Assembly: GCA_028870615.1 (NCBI GenBank)
Contig: JAGWPH010000202.1
Location: 1-11,277, forward strand
Direction: 5' to 3'
Source: Betaproteobacteria bacterium
GTDB lineage: Bacteria > Pseudomonadota > Gammaproteobacteria > Burkholderiales > Ferrovaceae
DNA length: 11,277 bases
Below, one piece after another: positions 1 through 7,663 of this stretch. The position numbers and the translations under genes were made by a program. Every line of letters begins with the position of its first letter. Position 1 is the first letter of the stretch. The notes beneath the pieces are model-generated. The model made no database searches, was not told the origin of the DNA, and saw nothing but the letters and a program-made list of their open reading frames with translations.

Positions 1-1080
1 CAGACCCTCAACCAGTTGTTGGTAGAAATGGATGGTTTCGAAGGCACTGTCGGGGTCATCGTCATTGCAGCAACCAACCGTCCGGATGTGCTGGATCCGG
101 CACTGATGCGTCCTGGCCGGTTTGACCGTCAGGTGGTGGTGCCTTTGCCTGATATTCGCGGACGCGAACAGATTCTTCTGGTGCACATGCGCAAGGTACC
201 GATTGCGCCAGACGTGCGTGCTGATATCATCGCGCGCGGTACCCCCGGGTTTTCAGGGGCTGATCTCGCCAACCTGGTCAATGAAGCGGCGCTGTTTGCC
301 GCGCGCAGCAACAAGCGGTTGGTGGACATGGAAGACTTTGAACGGGCCAAGGACAAGATCATTATGGGGGCAGAGCGTCGTTCCATGGTGATGCCGGAAC
401 AGGAACGTCGCAACACTGCCTATCACGAGTCGGGCCATGCTGTCGTGGCGCGCCTCCTGGATCGTACCGACCCGGTCCACAAAGTCACCATCATTCCTCG
501 GGGACGCGCGCTGGGCGTCACGATGCAATTGCCCACGGAAGACCGGTACAGCATGAACCGTGAACAGATCCTGCAAAACATTTCTGTCATGTTTGGTGGG
601 CGTATCGCGGAAGAAGTGTTCATGAACCAGATGACAACCGGCGCCAGCAACGATTTCGAGCGTGCCACGGAAATGGCGCGTCGTATGGTGACCCAATGGG
701 GCATGTCGGATTCGCTGGGGCCCGTGGTGTATGGAGAGAACGATGGGGAAGTTTTCCTGGGACGCTCCATTACAACCCACAAGAATGTCTCCGAAGCCAC
801 CATGCAGAAAGTGGACGGTGAAATCCGTCGCATCATCGATGAACAGTACGGATTGGCGCGCCGCCTGATCGAAGCTAATCGGGACAAGATCGAAGCCATG
901 GCCAGTGCCTTGCTGGAATGGGAAACGCTTGATTCCGAGCAAATCGAAGACATCATGGAAGGCCGTCCGCCCAGACCGCCCAAACCCACCACCGTGTCCA
1001 CCCCCAATGTGCCGCCTGCGGCGTCAGGGACCACGACTGGGGCAGCGCCTGGATCTGCGCGACCAGCGCAGGAAACCTGA
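1..1080 (+). CDS. ftsH: ATP-dependent zinc metalloprotease FtsH (3' part)
   Basis: This is the C-terminal 359 codons of FtsH, the membrane-anchored AAA+ protease that unfolds and degrades membrane and short-lived cytosolic proteins. The frame is open from base 1. The N-terminal membrane segments and the Walker A and B motifs lie to the left of the window. Visible residues about 25-43 form the second region of homology, with [19 protein letters not shown] containing the arginine fingers. The zinc-protease motif HESGH is at visible residues 142-146 (bases 424-438). The third zinc ligand is the Asp of [12 protein letters not shown] at about residue 218 (bases 652-654). The last 40 or so residues are rich in Pro, Thr and Ala and are probably disordered. 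A hairpin terminator follows the TGA stop, then folP. The family call is certain. The truncation is caused by the window edge, not by a mutation. Confidence 0.98.
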   Translation, partial: QTLNQLLVEMDGFEGTVGVIVIAATNRPDVLDPALMRPGRFDRQVVVPLPDIRGREQILLVHMRKVPIAPDVRADIIARGTPGFSGADLANLVNEAALFAARSNKRLVDMEDFERAKDKIIMGAERRSMVMPEQERRNTAYHESGHAVVARLLDRTDPVHKVTIIPRGRALGVTMQLPTEDRYSMNREQILQNISVMFGGRIAEEVFMNQMTTGASNDFERATEMARRMVTQWGMSDSLGPVVYGENDGEVFLGRSITTHKNVSEATMQKVDGEIRRIIDEQYGLARRLIEANRDKIEAMASALLEWETLDSEQIEDIMEGRPPRPPKPTTVSTPNVPPAASGTTTGAAPGSARPAQET

Positions 1081-1087
1081 TTCAGGC

Positions 1088-1111
1088 ATCCCGGGGCAAC
1101 CCGGGATTTTT
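1088..1111 (+). terminator. Rho-independent terminator after ftsH
   Basis: A perfect 8-bp stem, ATCCCGGG (1088-1095) paired with CCCGGGAT (1100-1107), closes a GCAA tetraloop (1096-1099) of the stable GNRA class. Five T follow (1107-1111). It starts 7 bases after the ftsH stop and ends 14 bases before the folP start. It should end or reduce ftsH transcription. No promoter for folP is obvious in the short gap, so folP-glmM may depend on read-through or on a promoter inside ftsH. Confidence 0.8.
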
Positions 1112-1125
1112 ACAGGTGCATCAAG

Positions 1126-1962
1126 ATGGCTGATCTGCATTGTGGGCGCTACCGGCTGCCTTTGGAGCGTCCGCTCATCATGGGTATTCTCAATGTTACG
1201 CCGGACTCCTTTTCCGATGGGGGGCTGTTTATCGATGTAGACCGCGCGGTGGAACGCGGTTTCCAGTTGATGGAACAGGGGGCGGCGGTCATCGATGTGG
1301 GCGGTGAGTCCACACGCCCGGGAGCGACACCGGTGCCCCTGCAAGAAGAACTGCGCCGGGTCATCCCGGTCATCGAGCAGTTGACCGGTGGTCCGGTCCC
1401 CATTTCGATCGATACCCGTCATGTGGAAGTCATGCAGGCTGCCCTGGCCGCGGGAGCGACACTAATCAACGATATCAACGCGCTGCGTGCCCCGAATGCC
1501 CTGGAAACCTGCGCTGCTTCCGACGCTGCGGTCTGTTTGATGCACATGCAGGGCAATCCGCTCACCATGCAGGACAATCCGGTCTATGACGACGTTCTGG
1601 AGGAAGTGAAAGGATTCCTCCGCCAACGTGCCGCGGTTGCCGAGGAGGCCGGAATTGCCCGGAATCGTATCCTGCTGGATCCAGGGTTTGGGTTTGGCAA
1701 GTCTGTGGCCCACAATCTTGCATTGTTACGTGGGCTGGATATGCTTGCCATGGAAGGCTATCCTTTGTTGGTGGGATTGTCGCGCAAGTCCGTGTTGGGG
1801 GCAGTCACCGGACAGGCTGTTTCGGACCGGGTCAGCGGCAGCATTGCTGCTGCGCTGTTGGCCGTAATGCGTGGCGCCTGGATGTTGCGGGTGCATGATG
1901 TGGCTGCTACCGCAAACGCATTGGCTGTGTGGCAAGCCGTTGAAGGAGACAACAGGCCGTGA
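1126..1962 (+). CDS. folP: Dihydropteroate synthase
   Basis: This 278-residue protein is a normal-length DHPS. It joins p-aminobenzoate to 6-hydroxymethyl-7,8-dihydropterin pyrophosphate in folate synthesis and is the sulfonamide target. The TIM-barrel signatures appear in order: [15 protein letters not shown] (residues 19-33), [11 protein letters not shown] (56-66, pterin/pABA loop), SIDT (94-97), INDIN (114-118), [10 protein letters not shown] (183-192), GLSRKS (217-222) and RVHDV (255-259). The active-site Asn, Arg, Asp, Lys and His residues are all present. The ATG at 1126 has only a weak AGG about 9 bases upstream. The gene overlaps glmM by 4 bases (GTGA), so the two are probably translationally coupled. 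No resistance-type insertion is visible. Confidence 0.97.
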   Translation: MADLHCGRYRLPLERPLIMGILNVTPDSFSDGGLFIDVDRAVERGFQLMEQGAAVIDVGGESTRPGATPVPLQEELRRVIPVIEQLTGGPVPISIDTRHVEVMQAALAAGATLINDINALRAPNALETCAASDAAVCLMHMQGNPLTMQDNPVYDDVLEEVKGFLRQRAAVAEEAGIARNRILLDPGFGFGKSVAHNLALLRGLDMLAMEGYPLLVGLSRKSVLGAVTGQAVSDRVSGSIAAALLAVMRGAWMLRVHDVAATANALAVWQAVEGDNRP

Positions 1963-3317
1963 GTCGTAAATACTTTGGAACCGATGGCATCCGGGGGCGC
2001 GTAGGCCAGCGTCCGATTACACCTGACCTGGTCCTCCACCTGGGGTTTGCGGCGGGTACGGTTCTTGCGCGCACCAATCCGATCGGCGGTGAGCGTTCCT
2101 GTGTGGTGATTGGTAAGGACACCCGCATATCGGGCTACATGCTGGAGTCGGCACTTGAAGCCGGACTGTCCGCTGCAGGCGTGGACGTGGTGTTGTTGGG
2201 ACCGATGCCCACGCCAGCAGTGGCTTACCTGACCCGGGCGTTGCGTTTGCAGGCTGGAATCATGATCAGTGCATCCCATAATCCCTATGATGACAATGGC
2301 ATCAAGTTTTTTTCGGCAGCAGGGATCAAACTGCCGGACAACGTCGAGCAAGACATCGAAGCCCTGCTGGATAAATCCATGGCCTGCCGCGAATCGGCAC
2401 ACCTGGGGCGTGTGCGGCGGATGGATGATGCGGCCGGACGTTATATCGAATTCTGCAAAAGCACTTTCCCATCGACTCTTGACTTGAAGGGCCTGAAACT
2501 GGTCGTGGACTGCGCCCATGGTGCGACCTATCACATTGCACCGCTGGTATTTCATGAACTGGGAGCAGAGGTGATAGCGATCGGCAATGCGCCCAACGGC
2601 ATTAACATCAATGCAAAATGTGGGGCCACCCATACCCAAACGCTCAGTGCGGCAGTCGTGGAACACCAGGCGGATCTGGGCATCGCACTGGATGGGGACG
2701 GTGACCGCCTGATGATGGTGGACCGTTCCGGTGTCCTCTACGATGGCGATCAATTGTTGTATGCCATCGTCAAGCATCGCCAGGGGCAGGCGGGGTTTGA
2801 CGGTGGGGTTGTGGGAACGGCCATGACCAATTTGGCAGTGGAAAACGCCCTGTCTCGACGCGGCATTCCCTTTGCACGCTCGCGAGTGGGAGACCGCTAC
2901 GTTCTTGAAATGATGATCGAGAAGGACTGGAACTGGGGTGGAGAAAGCTCGGGTCACATCATTTGCCGCGACAAGCACACTACGGGAGATGGCATCGTCT
3001 CTGCGTTGCAGGTGTTGGCCGCTCTGGTGACACATGGGGCCACCCTGGATGAATACACGGCTGAAGTGAAGCTGTATCCGCAACGGCTTATCAATGTCAG
3101 AACGACCGCACCGGTCGATCTGGAGAAAGCCCGTGGCGTGCGCGAAGCTGTGGCTGCAGCCCAGCAGGATCTGGATGGGTCAGGCCGGGTGCTATTGCGC
3201 CCCTCCGGGACGGAACCCCTGATTCGGGTCATGGTGGAAGGGGAAGATGCTGCACGGGTCGATCAGTGGGCCGAGACCATTGCGGCGGCAGTGCGCGACT
3301 TGACGGCTTCTAGATGA
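1959..3317 (+). CDS. glmM: Phosphoglucosamine mutase
   Basis: This 452-residue protein is full length for GlmM, which converts glucosamine-6-phosphate to glucosamine-1-phosphate for UDP-GlcNAc, and so for peptidoglycan and LPS. It starts with FGTDGIRG (residues 6-13). The catalytic phosphoserine loop SASHNP (104-109) has the active Ser at about 106. The Mg-binding loop DGDGDR is at 245-250, followed by the sugar-binding GGESSGH. The phosphate-binding loop [11 protein letters not shown] is at 414-424. The start is GTG at 1959 inside the folP stop, with a good AAGGAG Shine-Dalgarno at 1943-1948, which supports this start over any internal ATG. The 3' end overlaps the convergent sixA-like gene by 8 bases. 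No terminator hairpin is seen after the stop. Confidence 0.98.
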   Translation: MSRKYFGTDGIRGRVGQRPITPDLVLHLGFAAGTVLARTNPIGGERSCVVIGKDTRISGYMLESALEAGLSAAGVDVVLLGPMPTPAVAYLTRALRLQAGIMISASHNPYDDNGIKFFSAAGIKLPDNVEQDIEALLDKSMACRESAHLGRVRRMDDAAGRYIEFCKSTFPSTLDLKGLKLVVDCAHGATYHIAPLVFHELGAEVIAIGNAPNGININAKCGATHTQTLSAAVVEHQADLGIALDGDGDRLMMVDRSGVLYDGDQLLYAIVKHRQGQAGFDGGVVGTAMTNLAVENALSRRGIPFARSRVGDRYVLEMMIEKDWNWGGESSGHIICRDKHTTGDGIVSALQVLAALVTHGATLDEYTAEVKLYPQRLINVRTTAPVDLEKARGVREAVAAAQQDLDGSGRVLLRPSGTEPLIRVMVEGEDAARVDQWAETIAAAVRDLTASR

Positions 3318-3762
3318 ATTCCGGATTCAAGACGGCCCGCAGTACCACCTGTTCCATTCCATGCCGGTCCCGGTGTGACAGCCACCAGATCGCACCTTTT
3401 CGTACACTCCAGTTGTCTTCGCGCCCCGAGAGCAGCAGCGCAGCGGTCTGGCCCAGCGTGGGTTGATGCCCAACGACGATCACTGTAGTGGTTGCTTCGG
3501 GCCAGTGGGCTGCTTTGAGAATCTGGGCAGGACTGGCCCCGATGCCGACCAGACGACTGGTTTCAAAATCGGCAGTGAGTGCTGAAGCGGTACTCTGAGT
3601 GCGCACTGCGGGACTCGCAATGACACGGTAGGGTGTTTTCAGCGAACTGGTGAGCCATTGCGCCACACGCCGGGCCTGGTACTGACCGAGCGCGGTCAGT
3701 GCGCGGTCATGATCGGGAAAAGTGTCCTCAGCTTCGGCATGGCGCCACAGAATCAAGTCCAT
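3310..3762 (-). CDS. sixA: SixA-like phosphohistidine phosphatase
   Basis: A 150-residue member of the RHG histidine phosphatase superfamily, close in size and layout to SixA (161 residues in E. coli), which removes phosphate from protein phosphohistidines. The start [13 protein letters not shown] carries the catalytic R7-H8. ASPAVRTQ (residues 49-56) has the conserved Arg54, and VVGHQPTLG (96-104) has the second catalytic His99. I chose the ATG at 3762 because family members begin a few residues before RHG/RHA and because GAGAGG lies about 10 bases upstream. The frame also opens at a GTG (3780-3778) that overlaps the ppk1 stop as GTGA and would add six residues. It is downstream of ppk1 in the same transcript. 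The substrate is unknown: it could be an HPt domain, a PTS protein such as NPr, or PPK1 itself (the last is inference). Confidence 0.88.
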   Translation of the reverse strand: MDLILWRHAEAEDTFPDHDRALTALGQYQARRVAQWLTSSLKTPYRVIASPAVRTQSTASALTADFETSRLVGIGASPAQILKAAHWPEATTTVIVVGHQPTLGQTAALLLSGREDNWSVRKGAIWWLSHRDRHGMEQVVLRAVLNPEFI

Positions 3763-3776
3763 GGTGATGTGGCCTC

Positions 3777-5849
3777 TCACTCGAGCGTATGGGCAAAACG
3801 CTCCAACAGAAAATCATGCGCAGAAAAGCGCCGGCCACGGTGGGCTGTTCGTCTCCGGTATTCCCCGTGACCATCCATTTCCCAACATTGCACATTGTCG
3901 CGCAGATAGGGCCGCAGCCCCTCGGTCATCATACGTCGTTTGAGGCCAGGATCCAAAATGGGAACACAGGCTTCGATGCGCCGGAAAAAATTACGTTCCA
4001 TCCAGTCGGCACTGGAAATGAAGACATCGTCGGCACCATTATTGAGAAAATAAAACACCCGATGATGTTCCAGAAAACGGCCGATGATGGAAATCACCTT
4101 GATATTGTCGGATAAACCGGGCACACCAGGGCGCAACAAGCACACGCCACGCACGATCAGGTCAATGCGAACTCCGGCCTGTCCGGCAGTGTAAAGCGCT
4201 CCGATGATGCCTGGGTCGGTGAGCGCGTTCATCTTGGCAATGATGCGGGCTTTCCGCCCTGCTTTGGCCTGCACGGTTTCACGTGCAATGGCATTGACCA
4301 GTTCCAGGTGGAGTGTAAAAGGGGACTGGAATAGGCGTTTTAAGCCGGCATGTTTGCCGAGGCCGGTAATTTGCAAGAAGATTTCGTTGACGTCGGAGGT
4401 GATGTCACGGTTTGCGGTAAAAAGACCAAAATCGGTATAGAGCTTGGTCGTCTTCGAATGATAGTTTCCCGTGCCGAGGTGCACATAACGGTGCAGGCTA
4501 CCCGATTCGCGGCGAATGACCATGCACATCTTCGCATGGGTCTTGTAACCGAACACGCCGTAGACCACGTGCGCCCCAGCTTCTTCAAGTTTGGCGGCCC
4601 AGTTGATGTTGGCTTCCTCATCAAAGCGCGCCAGCAGTTCCACGACCACGGTGACTTCCTTGCCCTGACGTGCCGCATCAATCAGGGCATCGATCAATTC
4701 CGAGTCGGTGCCTGCACGGTACACCGTTTGTTTGATGGCCAGTACCTGCGGATCGCTGGCCGCATTCTGTACAAACTCCACGACGGGAGAGAAGGACTGA
4801 AAAGGGTGATGCAACAGGACATCTTTTTTGCGAATGGCTGCAAACAGGTCGGGTTGGTTTTCAAATTCACGGGGGAGGCTTTGGGTGAAGCCGGGAAAAC
4901 GCAGGTCGGGACGGTCCACCAGGTCCGCCACCTGCATCAGGCGCACCAGATTGACCGGTCCATTGACCCGATACAAATCAGCCTCGTCCAGGCTAAAGGT
5001 TTTCAACAGAAATTCGGCCATGGTATCGGAGCAGTTTTCGGCCACTTCCAGACGGACTTCGTCACCGTACTGGCGGTGACTCAATTCACCCTGCAGGATG
5101 AGGCGCAGGTTCTTGGCTTCTTCCTCTTCCAGAAACAGCTCGCTATTGCGTGTCACACGAAATTGGTAGCAGCCGTGTACTTCCATCCCCTGAAACAATT
5201 CACTCACGTTGGCATGCAGGATGGAGGACAGGAAAATAAAGCCATAGTGGCAGCCGGCAATGGCGGTGGGTAGGCGGATGAAGCGGGGCAGGGTGCGCGG
5301 AGCCTGAACGACTGCATTGTCAGAATTATGGCCAAAGGCATCCTTGCCGGAAAGCTCGACCGCAAAGTTGAGGCTTTTGTTCAGGATGCGCGGAAACGGG
5401 TGGGCAGTGTCCAGGCCGATGGGGGTCAGAACCGGCATGATCTCGCGGAAGAAATATTCGCGGGCCCAAGCGCGCTGGGCGTCAGTCCAGTCGCCGCGCC
5501 GGTGGAAGCAAATGCCCTGGTCGGCGAGGTCGGGCAGAACGGTTTGATTGAACAGGTAGTACTGGTGGTCAATCAGGTCATGGGCCTCAGCGCAGACTTT
5601 CTTGTAGACCTCGGTAGGAGAAAGTCCGTCGGGGCCAGACACAGCGATGTTTTGACTGATTTGTTGTTTGAGGCCGGCTACCCGGATTTCAAAAAATTCA
5701 TCCAGATTGCCGCTGACGATGCATAAATAGCGCAGGCGCTCCAGAAGCGGGGTGCTTTCAGCCTCGACCATCTGCAATACGCGGCGGTTGAAGGCCAGCA
5801 GGCCCAGTTCGCGATTGAGAAATGATTTACTGGAATAAAGGGCGTTCAC
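3777..5849 (-). CDS. ppk: Polyphosphate kinase 1
   Basis: This 690-residue protein matches PPK1 (688 residues in E. coli). PPK1 reversibly transfers the ATP gamma-phosphate to polyphosphate through a phosphohistidine. The N-terminal domain has FLNRELGLLAFNRRVL (residues 10-25) and SGNLDEFF (46-53), whose Asn contributes to ATP binding. In the catalytic C-terminal half, FGYKTHAKM holds His438, equivalent to the autophosphorylated His435 of E. coli. YVHLGTGNY holds His457 (equivalent to His454). Further on come SDNIKVISI, the LEHHRV segment with the third conserved His, and SSADWMERN. The start is GTG at 5849-5847. An in-frame stop lies just upstream, so no longer start exists, and the ribosome site is weak. 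Its TGA overlaps the upstream GTG of the sixA frame. It is divergent from ppx across a region with Pho-type repeats. Confidence 0.98.
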   Translation of the reverse strand: MNALYSSKSFLNRELGLLAFNRRVLQMVEAESTPLLERLRYLCIVSGNLDEFFEIRVAGLKQQISQNIAVSGPDGLSPTEVYKKVCAEAHDLIDHQYYLFNQTVLPDLADQGICFHRRGDWTDAQRAWAREYFFREIMPVLTPIGLDTAHPFPRILNKSLNFAVELSGKDAFGHNSDNAVVQAPRTLPRFIRLPTAIAGCHYGFIFLSSILHANVSELFQGMEVHGCYQFRVTRNSELFLEEEEAKNLRLILQGELSHRQYGDEVRLEVAENCSDTMAEFLLKTFSLDEADLYRVNGPVNLVRLMQVADLVDRPDLRFPGFTQSLPREFENQPDLFAAIRKKDVLLHHPFQSFSPVVEFVQNAASDPQVLAIKQTVYRAGTDSELIDALIDAARQGKEVTVVVELLARFDEEANINWAAKLEEAGAHVVYGVFGYKTHAKMCMVIRRESGSLHRYVHLGTGNYHSKTTKLYTDFGLFTANRDITSDVNEIFLQITGLGKHAGLKRLFQSPFTLHLELVNAIARETVQAKAGRKARIIAKMNALTDPGIIGALYTAGQAGVRIDLIVRGVCLLRPGVPGLSDNIKVISIIGRFLEHHRVFYFLNNGADDVFISSADWMERNFFRRIEACVPILDPGLKRRMMTEGLRPYLRDNVQCWEMDGHGEYRRRTAHRGRRFSAHDFLLERFAHTLE

Positions 5850-5927
5850 TGCCGCTGTAACTTGTCATCGGTTAGAAAGGGTCCATCCTGACCATACCAT
5901 CGGATCTAGGCAAGGGGCAGAAGGGTT

Positions 5928-5956
5928 TTGTAATAAAAGTTTCATGGTTCTATCAC
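5928..5956 (+). promoter_or_regulatory. Putative PhoB box array upstream of ppx
   Basis: Three 7-base half-sites follow each other in the same direction with 4-base spacers: TTGTAAT (5928-5934), GTTTCAT (5939-5945) and CTATCAC (5950-5956). The known PhoB box is two CTGTCAT-like direct repeats at 11-base spacing, so the periodicity fits exactly. The half-sites match that consensus at 5, 5 and 6 positions, the last counting a C at the final base as allowed. The first half-site is identical to both half-sites in front of pstS. The orientation points toward ppx, about 100 bases upstream of its start, although ppk1 lies within reach on the other side. Binding by PhoB is inferred. Confidence 0.6.
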
Positions 5957-6003
5957 GGATTGGCAACGCATTTTCCACACCCACGATTGGGTGGGGCCCA
6001 TGT

Positions 6004-6026
6004 GGCACCTGTCGGGTGTTTTTTTT
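6004..6026 (+). other. Possible hairpin with T8 tract in ppx leader
   Basis: CACC (6006-6009) and GGTG (6015-6018) can form a 4-bp stem, extendable by two G-U pairs, with a 5-base loop. Eight consecutive T follow (6019-6026). This resembles a weak intrinsic terminator inside the ppx leader. The CACC arm could instead pair with GGTG at 5990-5993, giving two exclusive folds. The stem is short, so this may be chance. If ppx actually starts at 5991 or 6000, the element would be coding. Confidence 0.25.
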
Positions 6027-6059
6027 GATACAGTCAGATTTTCCGACCTTTTCCCCTTC

Positions 6060-7562
6060 ATGATGCCGCATTCCATCATTGCTGCCGTTGATTTGGGTTC
6101 CAACAGCTTTCGGCTGCAAGTCTCGCGAGTGATTCAGGGACAGCCCTACACCCTGGATTCGATCAAGGAGACCGTCCGCCTTGCGGCAGGATTGCAGCCG
6201 GACAAAACCCTGAGCGAGGCTTCGCAACATCGCGCATTGGCGTGTCTCAAGCGTTTCGGTGAGCGCCTGCGCGGCGTGCCGCCGGAAGCTGTGCGCGCTG
6301 TCGGTACCAATACCCTGCGGGTTGCCAAGAATGCCGCCCGTTTTTTGGAGCAGGCTGAGGCGTTGCTGGGTGTGCCGATCGAGGTCATTGCTGGTCATGA
6401 AGAGGCTCGTCTTATTTTTACCGGCGTTGTCCATAGTCTGCCACGGACCGGTGGACGCCGTCTGGTGGTGGATATCGGGGGCGGCTCCACCGAACTCATT
6501 ATCGGTCGCGGGCTCAACCCCCAGTTTATGGAAAGCCTGTACATGGGATGTGTCAGTTATTCCACGCGTTTTTTTCCGGAAGGAAAAGTCACTGCCAAAT
6601 TGTTTCGTGCCGCCGAGCTTGCGGCAGCCACTGAGCTTCAGGTACTGATTCGAAAATTTCGGGCCGGCCACTGGGACCATGCGGTGGGTTCGTCGGGGAC
6701 GGCACGGGCCTTGGCCGAACTTCTGGAACAGAATGGTTTTGCCGGGCAGGGCATTACAGCGGCGGGACTGGATTTTTTGCGAACCCGCCTCATTGAGGCG
6801 GGCGATCCCCGCCAACTCAATCTGCCGGGGCTACGCCCCGACCGGGCCCCGGTGCTGCCTGGCGGGATGGCAATCATGTATTCCGTATTCCGTGAGTTGG
6901 GAATCCGGGAAATGCAGACCACCGACAGCGGGCTACGTGAAGGGGTGCTCTACGAAATGCTGGGTCGATTTGAACATAAGGATATCCGGGCCGCCACTGT
7001 ACGCGCCTTTGCCCAGCGTTACGAGGCCGATCTCCACCAGTCGCGACGGGTAGAAGGGCTTTGCCTGTCCCTGTTCCGCCAGGCGGCAAGCCCGGACAAC
7101 TACAAGCAGTACGCGGCTTACATGGCCTGGGCCGCGACCCTTCATGAGATCGGCATGTCCATTGCGCATGGGGGCTATCACAAGCATTCGGCTTACATCA
7201 TCGACAATGCCGACATGCCCGGGTTTTCCAAACCTGAACAGGCCATGATTGGCGGTCTGTTGCAATCCCAGCGCGGGCGGCTGACCAAGGTGGCCGACCG
7301 CATCACGGGAAGGGACGGTTGGCTGATGGTGCTGTGCCTGCGTTTGGCTGTGCTGTTTCATCGGGACCGCAGCGACATTGCAGCGCCCCGGGTCCGATTG
7401 GGGTTGCATCGGCACGGTTTTACCCTCGATATCGGCACTGCCTGGTTGTCTAAAAATACCCTGACCCAGGCCAACCTGGAGTCGGAGGTACGCTACTGGC
7501 AGGCATTGGGTCTCTCGTTCAAGGTGCGTGCTGTGCCGGTTGCCAAGCTGCCCCGACGCTAA
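6060..7562 (+). CDS. ppx: Exopolyphosphatase (Ppx/GppA family)
   Basis: A 500-residue Ppx/GppA phosphatase (513 residues in E. coli Ppx) that cleaves terminal phosphate from polyphosphate. Some relatives also hydrolyse pppGpp. The ASKHA fold shows AAVDLGSNSF (residues 8-17), VGTNTLR (81-87), GHEEARLIF (112-120, with the catalytic Glu) and DIGGGSTE (138-145). The C-terminal HD-like helical domain has LHEIGMSIAHGGYHKH from about residue 361. The frame stays open upstream to a GTG at 5991 and an ATG at 6000. I chose the ATG at 6060 (or 6063) because family members begin just before the AAVDLGSNS strand. No clear Shine-Dalgarno precedes 6060, so the start is uncertain. The adjacent, divergent ppk1 favours Ppx over GppA. 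No terminator separates it from the pst operon. Confidence 0.95.
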   Translation: MMPHSIIAAVDLGSNSFRLQVSRVIQGQPYTLDSIKETVRLAAGLQPDKTLSEASQHRALACLKRFGERLRGVPPEAVRAVGTNTLRVAKNAARFLEQAEALLGVPIEVIAGHEEARLIFTGVVHSLPRTGGRRLVVDIGGGSTELIIGRGLNPQFMESLYMGCVSYSTRFFPEGKVTAKLFRAAELAAATELQVLIRKFRAGHWDHAVGSSGTARALAELLEQNGFAGQGITAAGLDFLRTRLIEAGDPRQLNLPGLRPDRAPVLPGGMAIMYSVFRELGIREMQTTDSGLREGVLYEMLGRFEHKDIRAATVRAFAQRYEADLHQSRRVEGLCLSLFRQAASPDNYKQYAAYMAWAATLHEIGMSIAHGGYHKHSAYIIDNADMPGFSKPEQAMIGGLLQSQRGRLTKVADRITGRDGWLMVLCLRLAVLFHRDRSDIAAPRVRLGLHRHGFTLDIGTAWLSKNTLTQANLESEVRYWQALGLSFKVRAVPVAKLPRR

Positions 7563-7573
7563 GGTTCATGACG

Positions 7574-7607
7574 TTGTAATCAATTTGTAATATTGGATCG
7601 GTACCCT
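7574..7607 (+). promoter_or_regulatory. Pho box and putative promoter of pstS
   Basis: TTGTAAT CAAT TTGTAAT (7574-7591) is an exact 7-4-7 direct repeat, the architecture of the PhoB box, beginning 12 bases after the ppx stop. A weaker third half-site, GGTTCAT (7563-7569), lies in phase upstream. Ten bases after the box, TACCCT (7602-7607) sits where a PhoB-dependent -10 is expected, though it matches TATAAT poorly (3 of 6). No -35 is needed in PhoB-activated promoters, where the box replaces it. The Pho box is well supported by position and pattern. The -10 is tentative. Confidence 0.78.
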
Positions 7608-7663
7608 TGCCGTGATTCCTGTAAAACCCCTTGATTTTAAAAAACTTTCATCGGAGAGCCATC

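Larger units (their letters stand above)
5850..6059. promoter_or_regulatory. Divergent ppk-ppx intergenic control region
   Basis: This stretch of about 210 bases separates the divergent ppk1 and ppx starts and must hold the promoters of both. It contains three direct half-sites resembling the PhoB box (5928-5956), then a GC-rich segment with inverted repeats (5975-6005) and a short hairpin with a T8 run (6004-6026). I could not assign convincing -35/-10 pairs on either strand. No coding sequence with family resemblance is seen here. Confidence 0.6.

Noticed and set aside
2307..2313. Run of seven T in glmM as a possible frameshift site
   Set aside because: The frame continues intact through all later GlmM motifs and the run simply encodes part of a conserved FF pair.
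1758..3083. Long open frame (441 codons) on the minus strand opposite folP and glmM
   Set aside because: It lies wholly antisense to genes with clear catalytic motifs, its translation shows no recognisable domain, and such frames are common in GC-rich coding DNA.
4350..5273. Open frame of 307 codons on the plus strand opposite ppk1
   Set aside because: Antisense to a confident PPK1 with no motif or clear ribosome site; treated as a shadow of the real gene.
5855..5868. CTGTAAC TTGTCAT just upstream of the ppk1 start as a Pho box
   Set aside because: The two half-sites are 7 bases apart rather than 11, and no in-phase partner exists on either side.
5865..6815. Minus-strand open frame of 316 codons covering the ppk-ppx gap and the ppx start
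   Set aside because: Most of it is antisense to conserved ppx motifs and the protein resembles no family I know. It would also run through the regulatory repeats.
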